Shown: positions 21,226-34,187 of the stretch, in pieces
Numbering within the stretch: the stretch's first letter is position 1
Layout: every line of letters starts with the position of its first letter
Origin: Odobenus rosmarus divergens
Lineage: Eukaryota > Chordata > Mammalia > Carnivora > Odobenidae
Assembly (NCBI RefSeq): GCF_000321225.1
Contig: NW_004450380.1
Location: 2,907,397-2,971,396 of the forward strand
Length of the DNA stretch: 64,000 nt
Direction of reading: 5' to 3'
The notes under the pieces: model-generated
Database searches by the model: none
The model's input: only the letters and a program-made list of their open reading frames with translations
What the model was told of the DNA's origin: nothing
Translations under genes and position numbers: made by a program

Positions 21226-24144
21226 CATCCTGTTCCATTCTTCCCTCTCCCTGAAAATAGCTGTAGGTGGATCCCAATTTGGCATAGACGGTTCCCTATT
21301 TCCAGTGGTTTGTATCCTCCATGTGTCATGTGGGAGGTGCCTGGGGAGCATAGCACCCGAACCCCTGGGACCAGGCTCCTTCCAGCCAAAACCTGGGGCC
21401 CCTGCACTGCAGGGTGGGACCCTCACAGCAATCTCTCAAGCTAGTGGGAGAATACCTTTAGGCAAAAACAAATTCTGGCCACTTTGGGTAGTTTTAAATA
21501 CTTCTGTGGCCAGAAAACAAGAATGACCCCATCTGGGTTAGATATAAACACAAGCAGGAGATTTAAGAGGAAGATGGGTGGACGCCAGAGTCAGGAGTCA
21601 GTCCAGGACCAGGACAGTCTGGCTTATGCTGAGCTGAGGAGGAAGGGAGGCTGGCTTCCTGGGATGCTGGGTCTGTAACCGGGCTGCTCCCTCCCCTCAG
21701 CCCCTGGGCTTCCCCGCCCCCTGCCTGGCCCTACACTGGCACGCACACACTGCAGCTTTGGGGGCCCGCTGCAGGACACGTTCTGGGCACAAGACCTCTT
21801 CTTGAGAGAGGAGTCTGTGTTTATGAAGGTTACCTCTGGGCTCAACCACGGGCCACCTAAGAGGTGCAAATGCTCTGAGTCGGTCAGATTTTACACGTCT
21901 CATCTGTTGCTGAGCACCTCGCCATGGTGCATGTTTCCAGTCAGTGGACCGTCCTAAGCATCTCAAGCTGCTGACAGATGGAAGCTGGCCTTGCTCGTGG
22001 CAGACATTCTTCAGTTCGTACACATGCTCTTATAAGGAAGTGGGGGGCCCCACGCAGCCCCTTCCAGCCAGCCGGGTGGCTCTGCTCACGACAGTGTCCT
22101 GACTTGGATGCAGGGAACACTCCAGGGGTGCCCTTTGTGTCTTCATGGTGATCGGTGTCAATGACACCTTAACCAAGCCAAGCCAAAGGCCAAGTGTGCC
22201 CCGAGAGGAGCCTCAAAATTGACATTTAAATGGACAACTTTGCTTCTGATCAGCCAAGGAGCTGGGGCATCAAACAAGAGCTTGTTATTCATTTCAACAC
22301 CCCAAATTGTCAAATTTTGTCAAGGTTATTTTTAATCACCTGCAGTATGGTAGTCACTGACCAATTAGAAAAGAGGCCAGCCGTAGCAATGGAGCAGGGC
22401 GCTAGAGGTCTCCAGTAGCAACCCGTTTTCGGTTCCCGGATTGTGGGGAAGTCATGGGAAAGGAACCCAAGTAGCTGGCAGAGGGCCTGGGGAAAGGATT
22501 CTAATGCTACAATGAGCAGTGGTCAGCATGGAGTCTAGGTGATTTTCAGTCCTCCTGGGGGCCGGGGTGAGGGCCTGGACACGGAGGGGGAAGCAAGGAA
22601 GGAAGGAAGTCTCTGTAACCTTTGCTTTTTTGATCATACCATGTTAATACCCAAGAGAGTTGGTCCCCTCATATTGCTACCGGATCGAAAGCTTCAGAAT
22701 AAAGGAGTCTAGTAAGAATGAAACTCCTCCCAGAGCCAAATTTCCACACTCGCCTGGGCGCCAGCAGGCCTTCAGAGCCTCAGACCTGAGGCCTGGGGAG
22801 ATGTCTGGCCCATCTCCAGGGAATTCAGTTCCATCCTCCAACAGACTGAGAGCATCTCCTCCAGGCACCAGCAGCTCAGATTTCTACTCAGAACACATAC
22901 GCTTGTGTCTGGGGAAAGGCAAGCATGAAATATACTTCATTGCAAAGTTGAGAAGCATGGAGGGTAAGCTAATTTTCAAAGAAGAAAGTCAGCGGCACTG
23001 CACAATGGGATGCATGATTCACCTCTGCAGAGCAGACACTGATTTTCCCACCTGGGAGAATCAGCGAATTAGCTGGCAGTTGAAAATATGATCTCTGACT
23101 TTTTTTTTTTCATTCCCTTTAGATCTTACATTTTATTTTAAGACCATGAAACAGGAGATTAAAAGTCTCATTCAGAAACAGAAGTGGAAAGGAGGATTCA
23201 GTATTCCTTTTTGTTCGGAGAAAATACTTTCAAAGATATTTCGCAGCTAAAAGTGAAATGTGTAGTGGAGGAGGGGGGATGCTGGCCTTTCTCGCTTGCT
23301 TGGTGTGAGAGAGGCAGCCTGGGAGCTTAGGGGGGGAACACGAACCCCCCAGGTCCTGTGCTGCTCCCCGAGGCTGGTGTCCTGGACATCACTCAGAAGC
23401 CACATTATCTTCTTACGGGGGTGGGGAGGGCAAGCCGGAGGAGAAACTATCAGGAATGAAATGTGCCATATATTAGATGTGTGACCTTGGATGAGGCACC
23501 CAATACTACGATCCTATGGCTTTTATAGTTCTCAACAGAGACTAATATCTTCTGCTGTGATCCAGAAAGATCCAAGTTCAGGTTTTCTGATGCCTGACAT
23601 GACACAATTTGTTTTGGGGGTTTCTAAGAAAAAGGATTCAAAGTTGACACATACAGAATAGAGAAGAGGGTCCTGGAAGGGACTCACGTAAGTGAGGGGT
23701 CCTCCAATTGAAGCCTCATTAGCTCCATAGTGTATCCACTTGAGCACCCATCCCTACTTGGATGAGATAAAAGTATACAAAAGCGTTTTGCAAACTGTAA
23801 GCCATTACATAAACACATGACATTGAATTACTCTACAAAATACATACCACCTACTGTGTGCGAGGCGCAGCTGTGGACAAGATGGCAGTGCCCCCCCTTT
23901 ATGAGACCTAAAGCCCAGTGGGGCTGCATCATCACCTGTGGTGGAATGTCCTCCTCTGAGTCCTGAATACAGAAGTGAAGTTCACCAACACGGAGTGGTC
24001 TGACCACTCACCTGCAACACCAGCCCCTCTCAGGGCTCTCTGAGATCCTGATTCCCATACTTGGCTTTCTGGTACTTGGGTCCTTCTCAGTCTCAACCTC
24101 TGCCTTTTCCTCCCTCCCAGCCATTGTCTTCTTAATTGAGTTCC
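21226..24144. other. intronic sequence, no recognised element
   Basis: About 2.9 kb without a family I can name. A T run lies at 23101-23110. A short 'cctactgtgtgcgaggcgca' motif near 23851 may be a relic of the ancient repeat at 12235. The 143-codon frame at 22660-23091 has no recognised similarity. Confidence 0.5.
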
Positions 24145-24354
24145 TTTTTTTTTTTTTTTTTTTAAGATTTACTTATGTATTTGAGAGAGAGAGAGAGACT
24201 GCGAGCAGGGAGAGGAGCAGAGAGAGAGAGAGGGACAAGCAGACTCACGCTGAGCATGGAGCCCAATGCAGGGCTTGATCCCAGGACCCCGAGATCATGA
24301 CCTGAGCAGAAATCAAGAGTCAGACGCTTAACCAGCAGAGCCACCCAGGCGCCC
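24145..24354 (-). mobile_element. CAN-SINE
   Basis: Long T run, then aagatttacttatg, (GA)n, and head ending gccacccaggcgccc. The flanks gagttcc / gacttcc are a weak target duplication. Confidence 0.93.
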
Positions 24355-24427
24355 TGGACTTCCATTTTGAAACCCCCAGAGCAATAAGCCAGCCCTTCTA
24401 ACCCCTATTTTCAAATATGAATGGACA

Positions 24428-24637
24428 GTGGTTGCCTAGGGCAGAGGGGTGGGGGAGAGGGTTGGGGGCTAACAGGTAAGGAGCATGGGGTTTTCTTAGG
24501 AGGAGATACTAAAATGTTATAAAGTTGATTGTGGTGATCAATGCACAACTCTGTGAATATATTAAAAGCCCTGAATTGTGAACCTTAAACAGGTAAATTA
24601 TATTGTATATGTATTATATCTCAATAAAGATGTTAAA
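24428..24637 (+). mobile_element. L1 LINE 3' end, 5'-truncated
   Basis: About 210 bp: gtggttgcctagggcagag, ttgattgtggtgatcaatgc, acaactctgtgaatatatta, ending tctcaataaagatg and A run. Perfect 15-bp target duplication aaatatgaatggaca at 24413-24427 and 24638-24652. Confidence 0.9.
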
Positions 24638-24652
24638 AAATATGAATGGACA

Positions 24653-25560
24653 ACCAAGAAGCAACTAAAATTCAAGAAAAGTATGCAGCAAGAAAAAGAC
24701 CAGAATAAATGTGGGGGGGGTGGGAAGAACTCAAAAGAAACCAAGATCATTCAGAAAATGGAAGAGAATTTTTAAAGGTGAATTACCCTTAGAGAGATTC
24801 AAGAAGATGTTGTGTCCAATAAGTAGGGAGCTATGAACAAGAAACCATTCAAGAACAAGAAAGAGTCCTTGTAAATTTAAAAAACAAAAATTTGCTGAGA
24901 TAGAAAAATTTTATTAAAGGTCTGGAAGATAAAGTCGAGGACAACTCTCAGAATATAAAGCAAAAGGCCCAAGACATTGGATAAATAGAAGTTTAACATC
25001 TGACTACGAGGATTTTCAGAATGAAAGGAGAGAAAATAGTGGGAATGAAATTAAAAAGGAAAAAAAAAAAAAAGAAAAATTTCCCCAGAGATAAAGGGAG
25101 ACAAGAGTCCTTAAAACAAAAGGGTCTAGCACCAATGAGAAAATACCTATGCCTAGACACATCAGTGTGAACTTTCAGAACATCAAAGAGCAGAGCCTAA
25201 AAACTTACAGAAATATAAAATGGGTGATTGACAAAGGAACCCCAATCCAACTAACACCAGAAATAACAGATCTTAGAAGTCAGGGAAACAGGATTTTAAA
25301 ATTGTCATTGAACATGATTTTGAAGTGAGAATTTTATATTCTCATTCTCCATCAAGGAGAGTAACTAAATGTCTAATACAGTATGAGATCAAGGGACACT
25401 GCCTAATGTCAATGAAACAAGAAATAGAAATTCCAGGATATCGTTTGACGTTTCACGGGTAGTCATTAAGAGAACTAAATAAACATCATTTTTAATGGAA
25501 CAGGAAATGAGGGTAATAGTATCAAAAGAGAAGAAAAAAAAGAATAGCCTAAGCTAGATC
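24653..25560 (+). repeat. A-rich segment, possible LINE (HAL1-like) relic
   Basis: A-rich on the plus strand with phrases reminiscent of LINE ORF1-type sequence (ctcaaaagaaaccaagatca; gaactttcagaacatcaaag). No diagnostic motif is certain. Confidence 0.25.
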
Positions 25561-25651
25561 TTTATCTTCTTAGAGCTAGTAGATGATTTCTGTAGTTGAT
25601 ACAGAAGACACATAAATCAAAAGATATTTAGAGGTATAAAAATAACTATCA

Positions 25652-25860
25652 GGGGGTGCCTGGGTGGCTCAGTTCGTTAAGCAACTGCCTTCGGCTCAGG
25701 TCATGATCCCAGGGTCCTGGGATCGAGTGCCTCATCGGGCTCCCTGCTCGGTGGGGAGTCTTGCTTCTTCCTCTGACCCTCCCCGACCTCTCATTTTCTC
25801 TCTCTCTCTCATGCTCTCTCTCAAATAAATAAATACAATCTTAAAAAAAAATTAAAAAAA
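25652..25860 (+). mobile_element. CAN-SINE
   Basis: Head gggggtgcctgggtggctc, tail aaataaataaatacaatctt and A run. Flanks aataactatcag and aaaactatcag. Confidence 0.95.
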
Positions 25861-25874
25861 AAAAAACTATCAGA

Positions 25875-28135
25875 AGGGCTGAAAACAAAGGTTTTTAGAA
25901 GTTGCTGCTTAGAAGCAGGCCAGGCCAGAAAGTTGGGAGGAGTGAAGCAGGAATCTGTTGCTTTAGATTTTAAAAATGAGATACAAGGTGAAAAAAAAGT
26001 TTAAAACTCTAATTAATGGGACTTTTAAACACAGAGCCCAGAGGCACTGAGCTGCTATCAAAGTAACAACTTCTTGGCTGGCTCATGGCTTTTACGGGTT
26101 TCCCAAACTGGGAAACGCCATCTGCCTCTTCTGGAGACTGGAAATGTAGGTTAGTTTACTAAAAGCTCTGAGAAGTTCTGCAGCAAAGAAACCAGTCTCA
26201 CTTCATTTGAAAGAAAGCAGGTCAATTCACTGAAAGATCAAGTTGACTAATTTTTTGCTGATTTTCATAAATTTACCAACTCTCACTTTTTTCCTATGCA
26301 GATTTCTGACTTGTAAGAGGAATGTTTTCAAAGCTTTGACAGGAACGCACAAGTGGCGAAAGAATACGCAACAGGGAAGAAGTTAGTAAAACAAATTAAT
26401 ATAAATGGATAATTTTCTAGGAATGAGATTGTTTAGGCTGACTCTGGTTTCTATTGGATGTTTCTGAACATCATTTTTAACTTTGTTTAAAATGTCAAGC
26501 ATTTTTTCTTTTCCACAATTCTTCTGGTGGCCTGTCAGCCTGAATTTAGTATCTCTAGCAACTAACATTTAAATTAAACATAAATTCAAAAGCATCCCTC
26601 AAATATCAAATTAATCTAAATCTAATTTGAATTCTAAATTGATCAAAATGCAAAATTAAAGCTAGTAAGTTATTTAGGAATCAGTGAAGAACATTACAAA
26701 CGCTTAAATTAAAAACCAAAAGAAAATTACGTTTGAAAAGCATGGAAAAGAAACCAAATACAGCTGAAACAATCCTAACGTATGAAGTGCCAAACCCTGA
26801 GACAGAAAAATTGCCTTTCAAATAGGAATTTTTCAAATAGTACCGAATCCTCTTGTGCCAACCGTCCAGAATTTTTTTTTACTGATGTCTCAGGAAGCAT
26901 CTCAAGGTTAGTTAATACTCAGAAAAGCATCTTTCAATATCAGTGATCCAGACTGAACATTTCGTAAAAAGCTGCTAAATCACAACTCGTAAATTTGGCA
27001 TATCTGGCAAATGGGTTTTTTGTGGAATTGGAATTTGGTGAACTGACTTTTAATGAATTGGCGATCAGTAGTTGATTTTCTGCAAACTGACCTGAGGCTA
27101 TTTTATTTAACCTAGCTTTTCCTGGATTCATTTGATGAGGATCCTTTTTTCATACCATATCATTGGGACAATTATCTCCAGGGAACGTACTTTGGAAAGC
27201 ACTATTCAGCAGAAAGGGAGTCAGATGCTTGCCCTGGAGATGCCGAAGAATATCCGACTTTGAGCATATTAATGAGAAACTGATTAACAGGGGAACTAAT
27301 GAGAAAAGGAACTTAGGTTTTACCCAGATGTTATATTCCTGTAAATCTGCAGACTATTCCATTCATCCTTCTCTAAGAGTGAATAATCCACATTTTGTAT
27401 GAATTTAAAACTCTGAAACATTATACTTTTGTAGCAAACTCATGAGCAAGAATGAAGTGTTTGCTTTTTCTCCCTCTACATTCTTTGCATCTGAGAAGCA
27501 GAATGTCTTCATGTTTTAAAAACTCTCCTACTCACAAAGGCCAATGTGGTAACTGTCAGCAGAGTGCCCAGTAGGGTGGAAAGCAGCATTTAGGGCGGGA
27601 GCACGGGCTTACAAGTCCACTGGGATGGAGAGGAGGGGCCGGGTTGAAAAAGGTCACTGCCGCCCAGTCCTGCTATTCTTGCTTTGGGGACATGGGTCCC
27701 CTGTCACGAGGGCTTCCAATTTCCCAAGCAAAGCGAGAAACCTAGGCTTTTCTCAAGTGTAAAAACCTCCTACTATTTAGAGATTTACAACTAACTACCG
27801 CAATTAAAAAAATATCATGCAACTGATTAGAAATACATACTTTCAAATACATAGAAATGCATCCACGTGTATAGATGGGCACCTGTATCCCTGCTTATGT
27901 ATGTGATACCACTTTGTGAGGTACCTGCACCTCACTTAGCTTATTCCACCACCTCCTAAGCCACAGAAAAAAAAGGACGAGCTATGGAAGCTGTAATTGT
28001 CCCTCAGGATGTTCTGTTAGAGCCAGGCAGAGGACGAAAAGGGCACACGTTGTCCAGAATATAATCACAATCGAAGCCACAGACAAGTAGAGTTGAGCTG
28101 GTTTGTTTCTGTAGTTTGTGACTGAAACTGCAGAG
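25875..28135. other. AT-rich intronic sequence, no recognised element
   Basis: The longest AT-rich block without a named repeat. The stretch around 27000-27110 has repeated 'gaattgg' and 'gaactgac' words that may be a decayed DNA transposon, but I cannot assign it. Confidence 0.45.
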
Positions 28136-28139
28136 GTTT

Positions 28140-28705
28140 GGGAGGGTTCTAGAACTCAGAATCTCAGCCAGAAGGGGCAGTGAAGCTCATCTGGACCACC
28201 CTCCCACCTGATACAGAATTCTTTCTAAAAAATCCAGCAGATGGCCACCTACTGTGTGAAAACTTCCAAAGATGGGGAACTTACAACTCTTCCAAACTGA
28301 ATGGTCCATTTATGGACACCTGAATTCTAAACTGTTCACCCTAATATCCCGGCTGAAATGCATCTCCCTCTAATCCCAGGTCCCACGGCCTGACCCCTCC
28401 TCCTCTTGTCATGAGGGGTCTACTCCCTTCCCGCACAAGTCCTTCAAATATCTGAAAACTGATCATGCATCTGCTTGTCCTTCACAAAGTCTTTTCACCC
28501 CGTGATGAAACATCTCCATTTCTATCAACTACTTCTCATATAATGTGGTTACAAAATTCTTCTCATTCTGGTCACTCTCAGCAAGAAACTCTAGACACAC
28601 TGCAATGGATGCACGCCTTCAATCCCTGGATGTTGATACTATCCTTGCAATGATGCAGCCTGAAATTATATTAGCTTTCTTGGCCACTGCACGGCACTAG
28701 CCCTG
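28140..28705 (-). repeat. L3/CR1-like LINE relic
   Basis: The plus strand carries, in order, motifs of an antisense CR1-type 3' region: atggggaacttacaactctt, ctgaaatgcatctccctcta, tccttcaaatatctgaaaac, tctcatataatgtggttaca, ctctagacacactgcaatgg, atgcagcctgaaattatatt with agctttcttggcca. Such CR1/L3 copies are very old in placental genomes. Strand is inferred from the CR1 convention. Confidence 0.5.
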
Positions 28706-28780
28706 CTCAGCCCCCCAGATAAAGCAGTTAGGATTTTTTATGTTGTATGAACCAAGAAATCCAATTCAGACTGGCTGACA

Positions 28781-28812
28781 AAAAAAAAAAAAAAGAAAAG
28801 AAAGAAAGAAAA
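28781..28812. repeat. A-rich simple repeat, (A)n(AAAG)n
   Basis: A run of A followed by gaaaagaaagaaagaaaa. It may be the tail of a retroelement whose body is not recognisable. Confidence 0.85.
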
Positions 28813-28814
28813 TG

Positions 28815-29570
28815 ATCAGCCGAAGCATTCATGCAACTGCACAGTACAGAGGCAAATTCAGTTTCGGGCACACTTGAATGAATTGACCGAGATCCCTCCA
28901 TTCCTCACCTCTGCTTCCTGGATTGGACATCCTTCCCTCTCTCTGAGGTCCAGAGACCTATGGCCGCATGCTTCCTCAGTTATGAGCAATAGGAAAGGGG
29001 AAAGGGGCAGTCTGCTTTCTCAGTACCTCAAGTAAAAGTCCGAGAATGGACCATCATTGGCTCCAACTGGTCTGACTTTGGTCAGGTGACCAAGGAAATG
29101 TGATTCTCCAGCTTAAGCTAATCATGGACTGCCCCGGTGACCCATCACACACAAACTACACAGCAAGGACATCTGAGGTTTGATGAAGAAAAAGAATGGA
29201 GGAATCAATACTAGTGGGGCGACCAGAAATAATCTATTACAAAATACTAGAAAAATTCTCCAGCCTGTTACTGAACTTTCAATCACAAATTTGAAGTTCA
29301 TCTTTTTGGTAGTCACCAAATGTTTCTAATTAAGGAGAACCCAGTTGTTGGCCTGGGTTTTGAAGTTTGGCTTCATTCCCCAAAGCATTAGTTGTCACGC
29401 TCAGGTTTGCAATCCTTACAAATTTGATGCCTACAACTTCTATCCATTCATCCCATGAAGTCTTCAACAAAAATGTTGACTTAAGACCCCCCCCCAAAAA
29501 ATGGAGCTTGCAAGCATATCATTATATATTTCCCCAAAGGGGTCTATCATTTTATTAATGACTCCTACTG
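28815..29570. other. intronic sequence, no confident element
   Basis: The stretch around 29060-29130 (cattggctccaactggtctg; aagctaatcatgg) recalls an ancient repeat, but I cannot name it. Confidence 0.4.
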
Positions 29571-29586
29571 AAAAATAGCTATCTGA

Positions 29587-29756
29587 GGGGCACCTGGGTG
29601 GCTCAGTCAGTTGAGCGTCTGCCTTCAGCTCAGGTCATGATCCCAGGGTCCTGGGATTGAGCCCCTCATCAGGCTCCTTGCTCAGTGGGGAGTCTGCTTC
29701 CCCCTCTGCCTGCTGCTCCCCCTGCTTGTGCTGTGACAAATATAAAAACTTTAAAA
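29587..29756 (+). mobile_element. CAN-SINE
   Basis: Head ggggcacctgggtggctcag, short 3' region, tail tataaaaactttaaaa. Target duplication aaaaatagctatctga / aaaaacagctgtttga (29571-29586 and 29757-29772) with three mismatches. Confidence 0.94.
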
Positions 29757-29772
29757 AAAAACAGCTGTTTGA

Positions 29773-30585
29773 AAGGTATAAATCAACCTCACTAGCCAAC
29801 AGATTTCCATCCACAGACTTCTTCCCAAGCCGCTAGTTTGTGTCCTCCTGCTCTCTCGGGGATTCAAGAAGCCCACTCTTGCAGAGCTTCATTCCCAACA
29901 TAGAGCTTTGACAGTGCAGGGTTTGCTCGGTTTTTTTGCGGGGGGGGGGAATTCCCTTTACCACCTTTGAATCTTCTGACATTTTTACTTGACTCTAAGT
30001 GAAATAGTACAGTGGACACCTGTTCTTCTGGTTTGTCCATTATCCGTGCACCTGCCAAGCTTTTGAACAACTTCCGTCCCATACAAAACCCGCATTACTG
30101 GTGGGGCTACCAGTGGAATGAGACCAGGAGTTGACATGAGACCCAAAGATGCCATAAAAGTCCACCCCAAATACATACTTTCAAATTGAGAGCTAGTGGG
30201 AATGGGCCTTTTCTTTTGTCACAGAGCCAGAAGAATCAGGTTGGGCCTGTCATGCTCTGCGGAAGGACAGAAGGACTGAGAGAGACACAAAGACCAATCT
30301 GATGACCCAGACTATACCCCTGAATTCTGTCATACCATATCTGCCCTGGCGAGGCACCCATGGGGGCAGCGAACTCCCTTCTTGGGTCGGGCAGTCCAAG
30401 GTAGATTTGTCACTTGCAAAAAAACCATCTTGACTGATGCAGGGAGTAGGAAGGCGGGTGGTGTGGTTGGAAAGACCACCCAGCCCTCTAGCATAGTAAT
30501 AGTCTGGACCCTCATAACCAAGCAAATCTGGGTTCAAGCTGACTCCAACATCCTTTTTGTAAGTACGACAAAAATAAAATAAATG
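29773..30585. other. intronic sequence, no recognised element
   Basis: A G homopolymer lies near 29940-29949. Nothing else recognised. Confidence 0.45.
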
Positions 30586-30589
30586 AACG

Positions 30590-30750
30590 TGAGGCGTGAG
30601 TTCGAAGCCCAGCTCTGCCATGCGGCAGGCATGTCACATTTGCCTCATCCTCCGCCTCCCCAGGTAGCACCTCCGCATCATGGCTGTGAAGATCAGGACA
30701 AGCAAACTGCCTGGTCTACCTAGGCTCTGAATAAATGATAGCAATTCCTT
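30590..30750 (+). repeat. MIR fragment
   Basis: Sense MIR: gtgagttcgaagcccagctc with tgcca, then catttgcctcatcctccgcc, ggctgtgaagatca, and an end at ctctgaataaatgata. Confidence 0.52.
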
Positions 30751-30759
30751 TTCAGCTGA

Positions 30760-32195
30760 AGGGAGTTGAAAGGTAGAGGAGAGTTCTTAAAGTTCTTTCA
30801 CCTATTCCTCTCAAAAGATGCTGCTAACGAATGGCTGGCAGATGCTTTTACGATTGTTGGACCCAATTTATCTTACTTTGGGAGGATATTATGGCGATAT
30901 TTCCCATTATAAGCGAAAGCAGATTTGCTCCTCTTTAACTCTGAAGGGCAGTGGGATAGTATGATTGGTGTCCTTTGTGCGGCAGGAGAGATTTCCATCA
31001 TCCATTGCATCTTGGCAGAGTGGGCGCTGTCTGCACCACCTCCCCGCACCATCCCCAGGCCCCCTGCCTGTTCAGGGACCACAGCCCACTGTCCACCACA
31101 CTCCAGTGTCCTAGAACCTGGTGGGGGCCACCTCCCTTGAACATACACAGCCATAAGAATACTAGACATTTTTTCCAGCTAGTCTGTGGTCACGGGCTCA
31201 AGAGCTCTGTGTGCTATCTAGCCCAAAGGATATTTGTCATGCGGCGAACGACCTGGCTATCTCAAACACTAGGGACTATCATTTGAGGGGCACTTACTCC
31301 CATCTTTCATTTCCTTCAAGGACCTCACCTCTTACTGTTCCTTACAAATGCCATCACCATTCTCTATCGGTGATCGGATTTATGAGGGTTGACTAAACGG
31401 TTTTACCTACAGTTTGGGGTTCATTCATCTGTCCCTGGAGAATTTCTGAAAACTCAGTATGGGATTCCCCTTAAAACACACAGATAAATAGCATGTGTGC
31501 GTGCTGATCAATTCATTTTTTAAACACAAAACTTGTTCTTTACATGAAATTCAAACTGATTTTAGTCAATTCTCTTTCAGCCTTTCAAAGTCCTGTCCAC
31601 CATTTCCCATTTCTCAGGCCCACCTGATTTTTTGCTGGCTCCCTACAGGGGAAAATGGGATTCTTTCTTTTTCTACTTTCCTTCCAAGAGCTGAGAAAAA
31701 GGAAAAGAGCAGCTATGTAGCTGCAGGGGCAGCCAAGCAAGAGATTGATTCAACAGGAGAAATTCAATGCATCCCAAAAGATTCCCTAGGATTGGATATC
31801 CTGCCGCTTAGGGTACAATTTGTTGTCATAAGAAACTGAAGATTTTCTGTCAGGAGAGTCAAAGAGCTCAGTGATGGCTTGTGAAAGTTAAAAAAAAAAA
31901 AAAAAGTGAACCCCACAGGAAATGCTTTCCTAAGTAGGAAGACTACAGGCCATTTCTCAGAGCCCACGCTGTTCATATACACTGGTGACCACAGAAGACC
32001 AAATGTTTTCCTGTGCAGGTGACCTAGCCCCAGGGGTGGACTATAGCTTTCATTTGGCCCCACAAGGAGGCTCTTTACTGGGAATCAGGCAAACGCAATA
32101 GAGGAAAATTATTATATAATTATATGTTTATTATATATAATAAAATTATTTCCTGTGTCCTGTCCTAGCCAAGAATCAAGGTGGGCATCAGCGTG
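30760..32195. other. intronic sequence, no recognised element
   Basis: Contains an A run near 31889-31905 and a strongly AT palindromic tract at 32105-32150. No family named. Confidence 0.45.
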
Positions 32196-32197
32196 GG

Positions 32198-32283
32198 AAT
32201 GGATGGGGTTGGTCTGTAGCTGTGGGATTTTTGAGCAAAGAGGAATTGGTATTCTTGTCCCCGAAGGGATGGTAGGTGAGGGA
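32198..32283. repeat. local diverged repeat, copy 1
   Basis: About 86 bp that aligns by eye at roughly three quarters identity with 33422-33508 in the same orientation. Shared blocks include aatggat, gagcaaag and ggatgg. The family is unknown to me. Confidence 0.6.
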
Positions 32284-34180
32284 GGGTCAGCAATGGGTAA
32301 GTGAGCCAGAATGAGGATGCCCTCAGAGGACAGGCCCAAAGGGGCTTGAACACAGACCCTGGAATCAGTACCTAAAGCATCAGAGTTGAGGAAAAGGAAG
32401 ACTTTCATGGAGCATGAGCATCTGTGGACTGGGTGAAAGCTACAGGTGGGAACTTTTGTTTTCCTGGGACATGGTCACCAAGGGGGGTGGGCAGAGGGCT
32501 TGGGGCCCTTCAGTTTTGCTTGGAGAAAAGCTTTAAGTGGGGAGTTATCCAAAGGTGGGTGGCAGGTGCTGGTGGCTCTTCTCCTGGTTTGCACCTTTCC
32601 CAGGAGGCTAAGGGCTAGATTGAGTCATGCTGTCCTGAAGAGTCTGGCACCTTCACAGGACAGGGTCCTGGACTGGGACCTTGAGTGATAGAGGAGAGGC
32701 TTGGAGCATGAGAAGGAGCAGATGGAAAAAAGTGGTGTCAGATGAATATTTTACATGCTGCTTTCAAATAAAGGTTTGAGGACTACCAGTTACTTTAAAG
32801 AGTAAAGAGGGGGTCTACCCTTCAACTTCTAGCAGAGGTCTGTAATATATACAGACTACAAGTTGAGTCTGATCACATGACCACTTGGGTGATTCCTCTA
32901 GAACCTGGGGCTGATCAGGAAACTACTTACCAGACTTTGGACCTCTGTCTGCCTAGATACTTCCTAGCAGATACGTGAATATGAATCTGGAAGGGCCTTT
33001 AACAGTGCAATTCAAAAACAAAAATCCAAGTAGGTAGCCAAAGCTGGCAGCTGGGTGGCTGGGTAGCCCACGGAGACAGAACACATTTTTTTGGTCAGAT
33101 GAATTGGACAGAAGTGGTGTCCACAGGGAGTTTTCTGTTCAGAGACAGTACCACTACAGGATATGTACATTTATGTACAAGGATAACTACAACCCACAAC
33201 TGTGCCATGGGCAGAAGGGGATGCCTCTAAGGCATGGGACCCTGCTCTAGTTGTTGGCCTGGGTTCAAGGTCAATGGAAGGTAGAAGTAATGCAGGATTA
33301 TTGGTCCTGATTTGAAATGAGAAGTTCTGATATTCACTCTCTGATGATGACAGAGGAAAGTTATATGCTTCTTGGGTCTTGGCCTACCCCAGGGGCCCAA
33401 AAAGGCAGGGAAGATTGTAGCAATGGATAGGGCTGACTCATGGCTGTTGGGTTTTGGAGCAAAGAAGAACTGATATCCTTGATCCAAGTAAGGATGGGAA
33501 GTAAGGGAAGATCTAAAATGTAAAATTCAAGTAGTGTCATGTTACAGATCACCCAAAGCCGGAATGTATCCAGCCACCTGACCTGTACTACGGGCTTCTT
33601 ACCACCACCCACATGGTCCCAAGGTGCCCAGAAATGCCACTGCCTATCTATGTACAAGTTTTGTTAATATCTAACCTACTTAGTCAGTTTTGGATGGGGC
33701 CAAAGAACCTGAAAGTGTCCTAGGCAGACTATCTCCCAGGAAAGAACCTTTATTTTACACATTAAAATAAAGGTAGCTGAAAGCTTAAGCATTTGATTTT
33801 AAGGCTGTGTCAAAAGAGTGCATGAAAATAAGCCATGCCAAATTATTACATTCCCCCTTCAGTGTTCCCTGGAATGCTGGCTTCTAGGAGAAGGCATACT
33901 CTGGTGACCAACTGGTACCCACCGCTCATACTTGCCCTGGGCTGGTCATGAGCTGAGTCTGGAGGTTTACCCTAGTTTACTCAAGTTTACTCCTAGAGAC
34001 CCAAGCATACTGGCACTGGCTGCTGGGTACCCTTAGAGTTCCTATAGGCTCTGGAAGCAAGAAATGCCTTTTCCAAGCCAAACAGTGACTTCCAGTAGGT
34101 CCAGGAGTGTAGGGGGAGTGACCCTTGGAACTTGTATTCTCCAGGGATGGAGAATCAGGAGACCATGGCCAAGCTGCATT
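32284..34180. other. intronic sequence, family unknown
   Basis: Holds the second copy of the local repeat (33422-33508) and two AATAAA-containing stretches near 32767 and 33765. It may be part of a retroelement I do not recognise, given the repeat pair and the LTR directly downstream, but no retroviral motif is visible. Confidence 0.35.
33422..33508. repeat. local diverged repeat, copy 2
   Basis: Partner of 32198-32283, about 1.2 kb away and in the same orientation. Confidence 0.6.
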
Positions 34181-34187
34181 TAGCCAG

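Noticed and set aside
31705..31730. tatgtagctgcaggggcagcc, briefly considered as antisense of the last SMYD3 exon (LQLHQG region)
   Set aside because: The adjoining codons do not match the expected residues on either side, and no splice acceptor or in-frame extension fits.
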